DNA of 64,000 nt from Pseudomonas alcaligenes (GTDB lineage Bacteria; Pseudomonadota; Gammaproteobacteria; Pseudomonadales; Pseudomonadaceae), in NCBI RefSeq assembly GCF_014490745.1, contig NZ_LZEU01000001.1:2755501-2819500 (forward strand), in the 5' to 3' direction. Shown in pieces: positions 54,015-63,234 of this stretch (positions are counted from its first letter, which is position 1; each line of letters opens with the position of its first letter). A model generated the notes under the pieces. The model was not told the origin of the DNA, did not search any database, and was given only the letters and a program-made list of their open reading frames with translations. Both the position numbers and the translations under genes were made by a program.

Positions 54015-54677
54015 ATGTCTGACCTGAGCGGCTTTATTCCTCCACTACCACTTCGTATACGCGTGATGGATTTCCACGCACGCTGCGAGTCCATGCATAC
54101 CCGACTGGAGTGGGAGGAGCGCCGCACCTTGCTCGGGGCGAGCGACATTTCCTTCGTTATTAACGCCCCATTGGAATACTTGGCAGATGAGGATGGTGCA
54201 GACAGTGTGATCTTCATTGATCAGACACTCCGCTCACGAGACCTGGGGCGAAGGGGCTACCAGGTCGCCCCCACCCTGCACATTGCCTCGACAGGATTCA
54301 CTCTGTGGGCGGAGCAGATTGTTCGCTACATACGCCACGCCGCCTTCGGCGGAGATTGGCCCGGACGTGACTATGCCGACTTCCGAAGTTTTTTGAGCTG
54401 CAGCACCAGCCGACAGCTTCGCTGCGAGCTGGTCGATATTGATTACTCAAACCCATTGCCACTGCAGCAACTGCCAAGCCAAGGCTTCCGTACGCTCTAT
54501 CTGCTGCTGATCAACAACGAGTGGCCAAACTTGGGCGAAACAAGCGAGCTCACAGAAGCTATTGAGGAGTTCAGCCCAAATCTAGAGGTCATGGTTCTCA
54601 GTACCGTGATACTGCCCGACGAGCCAGCCAAGGCCCTGTTATTCGGAGAGATTGAACGATTTCCTGGCCGGGTATAG
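54015..54677 (+). CDS. Hypothetical protein paired with the 131-residue gene
   Basis: The gene encodes 220 residues, soluble, with no family that I recognise. The C-terminal part (RTLYLLLINNEWPNL, helix, LEVMVLSTVI, AKALLFGEIE) alternates strand-helix-strand in a way that faintly resembles the FtsZ C-terminal sandwich in the 277-residue neighbour; this is weak. The 2-bp spacing couples it to the preceding gene. Confidence 0.6.
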   Translation: MSDLSGFIPPLPLRIRVMDFHARCESMHTRLEWEERRTLLGASDISFVINAPLEYLADEDGADSVIFIDQTLRSRDLGRRGYQVAPTLHIASTGFTLWAEQIVRYIRHAAFGGDWPGRDYADFRSFLSCSTSRQLRCELVDIDYSNPLPLQQLPSQGFRTLYLLLINNEWPNLGETSELTEAIEEFSPNLEVMVLSTVILPDEPAKALLFGEIERFPGRV

Positions 54678-54692
54678 ATGCTGAGCGTGCCT

Positions 54693-54712
54693 GCATCGAA
54701 TAGAGTCGATGC
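54693..54712. promoter_or_regulatory. Palindrome upstream of the second WYL regulator
   Basis: GCATCGA-N6-TCGATGC is a perfect 7-bp inverted repeat, 90 bp before the second regulator start. Its sequence differs from palindromes A-E, suggesting a different operator for the paralogous regulator. There is no T run, so a terminator is unlikely. Confidence 0.4.
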
Positions 54713-54801
54713 CCATGCCGATTACTCGAGTAGCATGACGCTTGCCTGGGCAGTCAGCTTTCCTCCATTCTCACTCAATCACTACTATCGGGAATGCTTG
54801 G

Positions 54802-55812
54802 GTGCCTAGTAATACCTCTCGCCGCACACTGGCTCGTCAGTGGGAGCTCCTCCGCCTGCTTCCAAACAAGGCCCCCGGGCTGACCGCAACGGAACTGCAC
54901 ACGCGTTTACAAGATGCTGGGCATGACTCCAGTAAACGTACTATCGAACGCGACCTGCTAGAGCTCTCTCAGCTCTTCCCTCTTCAATGCAACGACAAGG
55001 GGATGCCCTATGGGTGGCATTGGATGCCAGGTTGTGCGAGCGAGCTGCCTGGCCTTTCCCTGGGCGAAGCTCTGACACTTAGGTTGGTTGAAGATAGCCT
55101 GCATGCGCTGATTCCCAACCACATGTTGAAGGCCCTCGAACCCCGTTTTCGACAAGCCCATCAGAAGCTGCACTCCCTGAGCGACGAGGTACCGGCAGCA
55201 CGATGGATTCGTAAAGTGGCCAGCGTGCATCCAGATCTCTCGCTCTTACCGCCGACAGTCGATGAAGGCATCCTCGAGACGATTCAAGAAGCATTGCTTT
55301 ATGAGAAGCAACTGAGCTGTGTGTATTACGCCGCGCACAAGGATCAGGTACATCACTTCACCCTTAATCCACTGGCTCTGGTGCAACGCGGACAAGTGAC
55401 CTATCTGCTAGCCACCGTGGAGCCATTCGAGGACGTCCGCCAGTTTGCCCTGCATAGATTCAGCTCTGCACAGGTGCTGGATATCGTGGCTACTGAGCCG
55501 GCCGAATTCAATCTGAGGAGCTACCTAGAAAGTGGCGCCATGCAATTTGGCACTGCGTCTCAGACCAGGATCGTTGCTTGGATCAACGATGGGCTTGCTA
55601 GGCTGCTCAGGGAGACGCCTCTATCAGACGATATGACCCTAACAGATGAAGCCGATGGGTCAGTGTTAGTGGCTACAGTTACGGATAGCTGGGAGCTACG
55701 CTGGTGGATCTTGTCGCACGCGGGATCAATACAAATCCGAGAGCCCAAAAAACTTGCCGCTGAGATAACACATCGTCTTAGTCTGGCGCTTGCTATGCAA
55801 GGTCAATACTAA
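54802..55812 (+). CDS. Second WYL-domain transcriptional regulator
   Basis: This protein of about 336 residues is homologous to the regulator at 51476: LLPNKAPGLTATELHTRL and SSKRTIERDLLELSQLFP align with its winged helix, and NPLALVQRGQVTYLLATV with RQFALHRFSSAQVLDI form the WYL-type domain. I favour GTG 54802, which matches the N-terminus of the paralogue; TTG 54742 would add an unconvincing extension. It converges on the helicase operon; the 78-bp gap shows no clear terminator. Confidence 0.75.
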   Translation: MPSNTSRRTLARQWELLRLLPNKAPGLTATELHTRLQDAGHDSSKRTIERDLLELSQLFPLQCNDKGMPYGWHWMPGCASELPGLSLGEALTLRLVEDSLHALIPNHMLKALEPRFRQAHQKLHSLSDEVPAARWIRKVASVHPDLSLLPPTVDEGILETIQEALLYEKQLSCVYYAAHKDQVHHFTLNPLALVQRGQVTYLLATVEPFEDVRQFALHRFSSAQVLDIVATEPAEFNLRSYLESGAMQFGTASQTRIVAWINDGLARLLRETPLSDDMTLTDEADGSVLVATVTDSWELRWWILSHAGSIQIREPKKLAAEITHRLSLALAMQGQY

Positions 55813-55890
55813 GCTGACCTTCCTCGCGAAGACCTAGCTACAACTGAGCCAAGTACTGGTGACTGATCTCTGGCGAGCTATGGACATGGC

Positions 55891-58800
55891 TCACTCATGA
55901 TCGTCACCACCACGAATGATGTGCTCCAACCGGTCAGCCTCGGCAGCAACCAGTAAAGCTATGCAACCCAGCTCCTCTCGGTTCAGCCACTGCAGCGGAT
56001 GGCAGGCTCGCACAGCGAGCTCACCCTGTTTGTTGACGTGAAAGTCCACCAAGTCGAAACCAGCGTTACGTCTGAGGGTATAACGCACCAGTGCCGAATC
56101 GAGCAGATTATCGCCTCCTCTTGCAAGCTCTTCGGTTGCGGCGGCATCCAGTACCCGCGAACTGAGTTGCACATGGCCCTGACGAGCCTTTACCCGCACA
56201 CGCTGGCTGCGCCCCAAGTGCTCAAACTTGTAGCACAACATCTGGCTGCTGCTGCGTAGAACTTGTATGCCATCCGGGCAAGGCAGATTGTCCAGCATGC
56301 TTTCCAGCAGACTTAGCGATTCGGCCAAAGGCTTGCCTACCGACTCCCCCCTAGTTCGGCCAAGCAAGCTGAGCAACTCTTCATGCTGCAGGATGTGCTG
56401 ACTGCCAGCATAGATTTCACTATTAGCGCGTAGCATCCAGCCTTGGTCGCGACTGTAGTGCAACTGCAATCGGCGCAACGGATCGGCCTGCAGTTCCTGC
56501 ATGCGCTCGATTCGCTTGCTGGCCCACCCCCTGCCACTGTCGACCAGCCAGCCGGGGGCATTTTCATGTTCACAGCTGGCAGATAGCAGCAGCTCCGGCA
56601 AACCGGCGATCGTACGCAACTCCAGCTCGACATTACCTGTTCGCCAGTGCAGAGGACGCTCCTCCGGTGGGGCACCCAGCAAGGCCGTCAGTTTCTGACG
56701 TATGTGCTGGAGCCGCCGCTGCAGGGCCGTCTGATGGTTCTCGATCTGTGCAAGCTGGCTTCTGCCTTTTAGATCATCAGGCTGTACTGGGAACAAGCTA
56801 CTTAGACGCTCGCGCAGTGGCGGCTGCACCGGGGAGGTATCGGTTAGCTGCTGTGTAATTTGCAGCTCCCGCTCGCTCGCCCCAGCAGTCTGGATGCGGC
56901 CAAGGGAGAGCATGAAGTCGTTCAAGCTGCGTGCAGACTCCCGTACCTGCAGGAACTCCAGGCTCTGACGAATATGCGGATAGCGCACCTTGATAAAGTG
57001 GCGGGCGCTATCGCGCTGGTTAGCCAGCATGCGTCGGTGCGACAGCGAGGCCACACGATCGACCCTTCCTACCTTCTGCTCTAGAGCAATCGGACTACGC
57101 GGAATGCCGTAATGCATAACGCTGTCACAAAAGGTATGCAGATCCTCGCCTTCCTGAAAAACATCTGTGGAAACCAGGATACGAGGATAACCGGGCATAC
57201 GAAAACGCCGGGCCAGTGGGCTTCGCTCAGTACGATTCTCACCACTAGCACCAGCAATTGGCTGCAGTGGACTGATCTGATTACTGAGGTAGCGGGTCAG
57301 CTCGGTACTGGACTTTTGCCAGGCCGCCGGGAAGTTGAGCTTGACCAGTAGATCCAGGTTGCAAGCGATGTCATGCAAAATTTGCCAGGAGCAGAATTGC
57401 CCCTGCTGCTCGGCTTGCCGGGCAAGCAGATCGCTGAACGCAACCCTTAGCGCCTCGTCGGCATTGCCCTCATCGCGCCGCACGCCACGCAGGCTGTATA
57501 GATCGACAAATGGATGATCCAGACGACAAACCAGCGCAATGAGTTCCATATGGATTAGTTGACGTTTGAGCTCGTGCTGGGCTTGCTTTACGTCGCCACT
57601 CAGAAGCTCAAAAGTCTGCACACTCCACTCCGGCGCCAGCGTCTGCAGCTTGGGTTGCTGGCGCAGGTCATCCCAGAGAGTGAGCCGATCGAGGTCATTC
57701 TGCAGACTGCTTAGGTCATTCAGTTCAATGCCTGGAGGATCAGTGATGGACCAGTCTGGGTAGGCATAGCGCAGGATGCGACTTGCCACCAAAGACGCAG
57801 CGGTCCCTGTGCATACACTTGCCACGGTCTGCAGCCAAGCATACTGAGCCACCCGGAAGCGACGCTGGGCCGACGGCTTATCATTCGAATTGACGACCCA
57901 GCACGACCAGTCGACCACCAGGTTACGCGGCATACCGGGCAAACGACTCCAGCCAGCTTCAAATAAACAACTGGTACGACCCAGCATATTGCGGAACGAG
58001 CTGGGCAGCGTACCCAGCGCCGGTGGCTGCTGCTCGTTCAGCTCGGCATTGCGACCACGGTAGAACCAAGTAAAGAAGTTGTCGGAACGAGCCGAAGGCT
58101 CTCCATTTTCATCAGCCTCTTCCGAGGTCACTTCGCCTGAGCGTTCGCAGTACTGCGTGCGATAACGCTCGAACCAGGCCATAACCGCCATATCTTGTGC
58201 CACTTGGTGGGCTAACCAGTCATCGTAGGCCTCGTCCAGCTTTCCCTTCAGCTCGCTCACGCTACTTACCCGGCGCACGAACACGAGCTGCTTACTTCCC
58301 TCTACGAAGGCGAGGCGCGACAGCTGAGTACTGACCCAATTCATCTTCGGATGCGGTGGAAGACGGTTATCAAAAGTATCCTTCCAGGAACGAACCAGTT
58401 GCTCGACCACGTTCCGATCACGGGCATCGGGCTGGTTGCTGTCGCTGATGGCCACTTCTTGTAGATCACCATCGAATTGAACCTGGCCAGGCAGGTAGCT
58501 CTCGAAAGAGGCCAACATACCCAGCTCGAAACGGCCTGCGAAGTTCTGCTGCAGGTGCTGACTGACCCGCTTCTGAACCAGCGCACTGAACAATTGTTCA
58601 GAGATCCCCATCTTCACTTCAGCTTCGTCGCCGGTGCGCAGCTCGTCGCGGTACATGTTGCGGGTATGCGGCACGTTGTCCAGCTGAAGTTCATTCAGCC
58701 TGCGCACCATCAGCCGATGCAGCGCTTGCTGCATCTCAGTGCTGTGCAGTTCGGCTCTTTCCGGCAAAGCTGCCGCTTGCTCCATACCGAAAAGCGCCAG

Positions 58801-59631
58801 CTGGTTGCGCAAATGAGATAGGTCACGGTCGTAGGGCGTGGCGGACAGCAGCAACAGGCGCCTGATCCGGGAAGCCTCGCCCGCCTGCCCCAGCAGCGCA
58901 GTAGCGAGCATGCGGTTGCGTGCACTGCTGCCACGGGACTTGCGCAGGTTGTGCGCCTCATCGACCAGCACCAGATCGAAATGCGGCAGTACGCGGTAGA
59001 TGGCTGCTGCCCAGCAATGCTTGACCGATTCCTTCAGGGCCTCCACGCCGCTGTCATCCCGGCAGCGCTTGAGTTGCTGGCGCACGCCGAGGATCTGCTC
59101 CTCGTTGCGAGCCTGCGGCAGCAGGGCCACCAGACGATCAAGGCTGGCTTCCAATTCAGCGACAGTGGCGCCAAGACCGAAGCTGAAAGCCGAAGTGCAA
59201 ATGAAGTAATCACGCGCGGTACTGCTGGCTAGCGCATGCACAAGATCTGCTAGATTGTCGCATGTAATCTGAGGTGCGGCCGGTCCGGCCAGGCTGCCGA
59301 TGCCCCGAACGATGATGTCGTCGTTAAGGTAGTTATGCTCAATGAAACTGTGGAAATCCTTCATCCACTTGTCGCGCACGTTGACCGATGGCAGCAGGTA
59401 CAGCACGCGCAGATCCGGATTGAAGCGACGCATGAGCGCGACCACTCCCAGCGCGACATAGGTCTTGCCCATTCCAACCTCGTCGGCCAGATAGGCAACC
59501 CGATGCTGTGCCAGCTTATTGTGCAGAGCCAGCGTGCCCTCTAGTTGCTGCTCGCCCAGCCCGCGCAGCTCGTCCCGTCCAGCAGAGAAATCGATCAGCC
59601 TTTTGGCCGTTTGCAAATCAATGGCTTGCAT
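55891..59631 (-). CDS. SNF2/DEAD-like helicase of a defence-type cluster
   Basis: This 1246-residue SF2 helicase has motif I ADEVGMGKTYVALG (49-62), motif II VDEAHN (DEAH at 224-227), motif III LSATP (263-267), motif V region STDVFQEGEDLH and motif VI QKVGRVDR (about 850). Large insertions and a C-terminal domain of about 350 residues match no named domain that I recognise. ATG 59631 has GGAGG at good spacing and overlaps the end of the PLD gene by 14 bp. It probably translocates on DNA and directs the PLD protein; it is the last gene of the three-gene operon. Confidence 0.85.
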   Translation of the reverse strand: MQAIDLQTAKRLIDFSAGRDELRGLGEQQLEGTLALHNKLAQHRVAYLADEVGMGKTYVALGVVALMRRFNPDLRVLYLLPSVNVRDKWMKDFHSFIEHNYLNDDIIVRGIGSLAGPAAPQITCDNLADLVHALASSTARDYFICTSAFSFGLGATVAELEASLDRLVALLPQARNEEQILGVRQQLKRCRDDSGVEALKESVKHCWAAAIYRVLPHFDLVLVDEAHNLRKSRGSSARNRMLATALLGQAGEASRIRRLLLLSATPYDRDLSHLRNQLALFGMEQAAALPERAELHSTEMQQALHRLMVRRLNELQLDNVPHTRNMYRDELRTGDEAEVKMGISEQLFSALVQKRVSQHLQQNFAGRFELGMLASFESYLPGQVQFDGDLQEVAISDSNQPDARDRNVVEQLVRSWKDTFDNRLPPHPKMNWVSTQLSRLAFVEGSKQLVFVRRVSSVSELKGKLDEAYDDWLAHQVAQDMAVMAWFERYRTQYCERSGEVTSEEADENGEPSARSDNFFTWFYRGRNAELNEQQPPALGTLPSSFRNMLGRTSCLFEAGWSRLPGMPRNLVVDWSCWVVNSNDKPSAQRRFRVAQYAWLQTVASVCTGTAASLVASRILRYAYPDWSITDPPGIELNDLSSLQNDLDRLTLWDDLRQQPKLQTLAPEWSVQTFELLSGDVKQAQHELKRQLIHMELIALVCRLDHPFVDLYSLRGVRRDEGNADEALRVAFSDLLARQAEQQGQFCSWQILHDIACNLDLLVKLNFPAAWQKSSTELTRYLSNQISPLQPIAGASGENRTERSPLARRFRMPGYPRILVSTDVFQEGEDLHTFCDSVMHYGIPRSPIALEQKVGRVDRVASLSHRRMLANQRDSARHFIKVRYPHIRQSLEFLQVRESARSLNDFMLSLGRIQTAGASERELQITQQLTDTSPVQPPLRERLSSLFPVQPDDLKGRSQLAQIENHQTALQRRLQHIRQKLTALLGAPPEERPLHWRTGNVELELRTIAGLPELLLSASCEHENAPGWLVDSGRGWASKRIERMQELQADPLRRLQLHYSRDQGWMLRANSEIYAGSQHILQHEELLSLLGRTRGESVGKPLAESLSLLESMLDNLPCPDGIQVLRSSSQMLCYKFEHLGRSQRVRVKARQGHVQLSSRVLDAAATEELARGGDNLLDSALVRYTLRRNAGFDLVDFHVNKQGELAVRACHPLQWLNREELGCIALLVAAEADRLEHIIRGGDDHE

Positions 59632-61651
59632 CGCCGTCCTCCACGCATGGGCTGGCTTGAGCACCTAGCCCCGCGAGGAACTGGCGGCGGTACCAGTCGA
59701 TGAAACGTCTGGCGTCCATGCCCTCGTCCTGTAAGCAGGGGGTGAGCTCGTTGCGCTCAAGCGTGGCCAAGCTGCGTTGCACCTCTGACAACAACCCAGG
59801 AGCGGCCTGTTCAGCATGACGCAGCAGCAATTCCTCAATTCCCAGCAGGGTCAGATAGCGCACAATCAGACCGGGAATAGTCGCCCCCTGCTGCGGTTGC
59901 ACCGCAGCCAGCAGACCTGCCAGCGAGTCGGGCTGGGCCCCGCGCAGGAAGTAGTCCAAGGTGCGTTTATCGCCGCCCTGCGAAGCCCTCTCCAATCGCT
60001 GGCCGAGCGCCCAAAATGCGCCATTGACCTCGGAAAACTCGGAAAAGAAGCTGGCCACGCCCTGGAGATCACCGGTCTGAATGAGATATTGGTCCGGATT
60101 CTCAAAGTTCTGACGCAGCGCAGCTTCCAGCATTGCACTCATGCTGGACATGCGCGCCTCATGCCCCATGGCATGTAGCAAACGCAACAGGCCCGCCAGA
60201 TCCATGCCCGGCATGTCGAGTGGGCGGCCATACAGATTACGCTGGCTGACCAGTAGCACACCGCTGGCGACAGGCTGTTCGCCTGGAGGTTGTATGGAGG
60301 GCTGCCAGCGGGCATGTACCAAGCTGGAGCGGGCAAACAGCTGTCGACCCTCTGTAAAGCTGACCTTCAGCGGTGTCGCTGCCTGCAGCTCGTGCTCGCC
60401 CATACAGTCAGAGTTGGCATCGAGCAAGGAAAGACACCCAGTCTCAGGCGACAGCAGTAACAGACAAGCCTCCTGCCAGTCGAAGATCAGGTGTAGCAGC
60501 GGCATGACTGCAGCGTCAGGATCCAGCAGACTATCCGCCTCGACAGGGCAGTCGAAAACCTGCGGTACACTGCCACTTTCCAACGGTTGCAGCAGAGCTG
60601 GACACGGGCCATGCAGCAGGAAACCCGCCTCGACATTGCGACTAAACGCCTGTTGACTAAGGTTGACCGAGCCGATGAAGTACCAGCCATCTCGCCCCGT
60701 ACAGTGGTAGATCTTGGCGTGCAGCCGACGATATCCATCAGCGCCCATCAACTGCCGACGTATCTCCGGCAGCCACTCAGCCCACTCCACCCGTTCGTCC
60801 AGCGCACCATAGACATCCTTGCGGATGAGCGCCCGGCCGGCCTCATCCTTGGGCAGAAATAGCTGAACTTTCTTGAATGCTTCGAGCAAGCTCGCTACCA
60901 CCCGATTGTCACCATCCTCGGCAAAGAACGGGCTAACGATTTCCAGTGTTCCCCGTGCTTCGGCCTGCGCCAGAAACTGCGGGAACGACTGAATATGCTG
61001 GCCATTGGCGGAGAAAGAAAAATAGAAACTACAGTTTGAATCGGCCTCGGTTTCCGGCAACGCCTCAAGCGCGTCCAGCAAGCGCTGCAGTGCCTGTACT
61101 GGCATGGCTGGCCGGACATTACGGTAGAACCTCAGCGCCTGGTGCAGCGGGCGACGAATATTGGCCGGGGCATACTGTGCATCCAGCTCAACCCAGTGGC
61201 CTACTTCGAGGTTCTCCCACCAGCCGGCTCGGGTCAGGTTAAAGGAGCCGGCACACAGCAGGATGCTGTAGTCGGGCGGTGCATCCGACTTTCCATCCTC
61301 AGCAGGGTTTTCCAGCAGTAGCACGCTTAGCTTGGCATGCTGACAGGCTGGCAGCAGACTAACGGGCAGGTAGTCCACTTCCAGCCGGGGCGCGGCCTGC
61401 GACTCGAAGATGTCACGGTCGTAGGCCACGGCCCAGTAAGTGGCCGGTTGTTCGGGCTCCTGCATCTTCAGCTGCAGCTGGCCGTAGCGCAGTTCGTCGC
61501 TAGGGGACCAGACATCATTGCCCAGCATCAGGGGCAAAACTTCAAGCTCGAAAAACTCTGGCTCGAAACTGAAGGTGGAGAAAAAGCCAGCGCACACTCT
61601 CCGGCCAGCCAATTGCTGCACGAAGGCTTCACTAATGGTCAGCTGCTCCAT
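59618..61651 (-). CDS. Phospholipase-D-superfamily phosphodiesterase, Tdp1-like motif pair
   Basis: This 677-residue protein has two HxK...N motifs: H105-A-K107 with GSFN ending at Asn138, and H311-A-K313 with GSVN ending at Asn330. The absence of the usual HKD aspartate makes it closer to tyrosyl-DNA phosphodiesterase-type than to lipase-type PLDs. The C-terminal half (about 350-677) is of unknown type. Its start overlaps the upstream stop by ATGA and its end overlaps the helicase start. Together these point to a DNA-end-processing nuclease of a helicase-nuclease complex. Confidence 0.78.
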   Translation of the reverse strand: MEQLTISEAFVQQLAGRRVCAGFFSTFSFEPEFFELEVLPLMLGNDVWSPSDELRYGQLQLKMQEPEQPATYWAVAYDRDIFESQAAPRLEVDYLPVSLLPACQHAKLSVLLLENPAEDGKSDAPPDYSILLCAGSFNLTRAGWWENLEVGHWVELDAQYAPANIRRPLHQALRFYRNVRPAMPVQALQRLLDALEALPETEADSNCSFYFSFSANGQHIQSFPQFLAQAEARGTLEIVSPFFAEDGDNRVVASLLEAFKKVQLFLPKDEAGRALIRKDVYGALDERVEWAEWLPEIRRQLMGADGYRRLHAKIYHCTGRDGWYFIGSVNLSQQAFSRNVEAGFLLHGPCPALLQPLESGSVPQVFDCPVEADSLLDPDAAVMPLLHLIFDWQEACLLLLSPETGCLSLLDANSDCMGEHELQAATPLKVSFTEGRQLFARSSLVHARWQPSIQPPGEQPVASGVLLVSQRNLYGRPLDMPGMDLAGLLRLLHAMGHEARMSSMSAMLEAALRQNFENPDQYLIQTGDLQGVASFFSEFSEVNGAFWALGQRLERASQGGDKRTLDYFLRGAQPDSLAGLLAAVQPQQGATIPGLIVRYLTLLGIEELLLRHAEQAAPGLLSEVQRSLATLERNELTPCLQDEGMDARRFIDWYRRQFLAGLGAQASPCVEDGDASH

Positions 61652-62859
61652 CAGACGGCCTCCGCCGCGATGGCCAGAAAGGAACCGATGAAGTAAGTGT
61701 TGTGCCAGCCGAGGCTGGCCTCATCTAACTGTTCAGGCAGCAAGGCGCAGCCATTACGCACTCGCACCTTCAGGCGCCGCCCCTCCCACTCCAGCCAAGG
61801 TGCACCTTTGCGGCCTGCCATGATGCTGCGGTTGTGCTCGAGCAGGGTATTGATGACCTGCAGACTGTCACCGGCAATCGCATACTTGTGTAGCTTCTGC
61901 AGGAAGTCGCGGTGCGGCAATGCGCTCAATTGCATCCAGTGATCGCGCAGCCCGAGGTTCTCCAGCCGCGGGGGCAGCACCTCTACCAGCTTGCTGGCTT
62001 CGCAGTTCTGCTGGCCCTGCAGCCAGCCGAAAATGGTCGCGGCCAGCACTAGCAACGGCTCGATGCTCTGGATCGCCAGCACGACTCGCCTGAGTTCGTC
62101 ACTGATACCGGCACGCTGCTGCAACCAGCCACAGAAGCCCGAAACCTCCCACTCGGACGCTTCCGCCAGATAGATGTGTGCCAGCAAGAACAGCTCACGC
62201 TGCAACGGGCTGGCAAGTCGGCCATCCAGCAGCAGGTTGACCAAGCGCTGGCGCAGCGACTGCTGGCCGAGCAGCGCGGCAAAAGCGGGAGCATGGCTCT
62301 CGATCTCAACTCGGCTGACTTTTCTGCGCTGACAGATTCTGACCAGTGCCGTCCATTCTGTCTTGCCCAGGCCAGCGACCAGGCTATCAATGAACTCCTG
62401 ACCCGCAGCAGTGGGCTTGCGCTGACCTGGCTCCAACAGATCCGCCAACTGTAAAGCCGTGCTATAGAGTCCCCAGAGGCCGTAACTGAGCTGGTTGCTG
62501 AGAATCTCGGATTGACTGCCCCGGCCGAGGGGTAGCACCTTCAGTTCCGACTTGCCGAGGTTATTGCGCGCACGGGTGATGCCCAGCAGGCTGTCCCGGC
62601 CGGACTGGCAGCGCAGATACGCTGCAAGCTGTTCGAAGCGCAGGAAATGCTCCTGCATCTCCCACGAGTTATCCGAGCACTCACTAGCATAGCGACAGCA
62701 CAACAAGGCCACGATGAAGTTGTCGAGATTGCTGGTGACAGTAGTCAGGTTACCGACCAGCTTGCGGCCGATGGAGCTCCAGATGGCCTCAGCCCCGAGT
62801 GGATCTCGCGTACCCTTCGGACGCGATCGCTCATCGAACAGCGACAGTACAGTCAGCAT
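61651..62859 (-). CDS. Unknown protein, first gene of the helicase-PLD operon
   Basis: The gene encodes 402 residues, predicted mainly helical, with no catalytic motif that I can name. The N-terminus SLFDERSRPKGTRDPLGAEAIW and the C-terminus NTYFIGSFLAIAAEAV are clear coding sequence. Strict ATGA coupling to the PLD gene implies a complex subunit, perhaps a DNA- or target-recognition component. It diverges from the methyltransferase gene across 375 bp. Confidence 0.72.
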   Translation of the reverse strand: MLTVLSLFDERSRPKGTRDPLGAEAIWSSIGRKLVGNLTTVTSNLDNFIVALLCCRYASECSDNSWEMQEHFLRFEQLAAYLRCQSGRDSLLGITRARNNLGKSELKVLPLGRGSQSEILSNQLSYGLWGLYSTALQLADLLEPGQRKPTAAGQEFIDSLVAGLGKTEWTALVRICQRRKVSRVEIESHAPAFAALLGQQSLRQRLVNLLLDGRLASPLQRELFLLAHIYLAEASEWEVSGFCGWLQQRAGISDELRRVVLAIQSIEPLLVLAATIFGWLQGQQNCEASKLVEVLPPRLENLGLRDHWMQLSALPHRDFLQKLHKYAIAGDSLQVINTLLEHNRSIMAGRKGAPWLEWEGRRLKVRVRNGCALLPEQLDEASLGWHNTYFIGSFLAIAAEAV

Positions 62860-62957
62860 TGAACTTCAAAATCCTTTTTTGGCGACGGGGCAATGGTAAG
62901 GCGGCAACTGGTAGTTGGCTGGCTGTAACTCAAGCGGCACGGAGTGTATCGCCATGC

Positions 62958-62974
62958 TGCGACGAAATGCGACG
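62958..62974. repeat. Direct repeat TGCGACG in the helicase/methyltransferase promoter region
   Basis: Two copies of TGCGACG start 10 bp apart (62958 and 62968), one helical turn, and resemble a half-site of palindromes A-E. It is a weak hint that this divergent region is also bound by the island regulator. Apart from this and the hairpin at 63182, nothing is seen in the 375-bp gap. Confidence 0.3.
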
Positions 62975-63181
62975 TTCTACATGCAACCCGGCACGGACTT
63001 GGATCGGCAGCGGAACACTACCCATCCGAGCTCAAAACGTTGCAAACCTAGGGCTGTTGAGTGGGCGGCAGGGAAAGCTACCCTCGCTTACCATGTCACC
63101 CTCATTTCTTGCCCACCACATGGTGAACCGGTACCATTTACCACACGTCATGCGCATCTTTTCGAAGACTGCGCCCCTCTT

Positions 63182-63208
63182 GAGCGCGCTGTGGCGCTCT
63201 TTTTATTT
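63182..63208 (+). terminator. Rho-independent terminator in the leader of the methyltransferase gene
   Basis: GAGCGC (63182-63187) pairs with GCGCTC (63194-63199) and is followed by a T5-A-T3 run. It lies 27 bp before the methyltransferase ATG on the same strand, so it is either an attenuator of that gene or the end of a short untranslated RNA from the divergent region. Confidence 0.6.
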
Positions 63209-63234
63209 CCGCCTTGGGCGCATCGGCTAATTCA

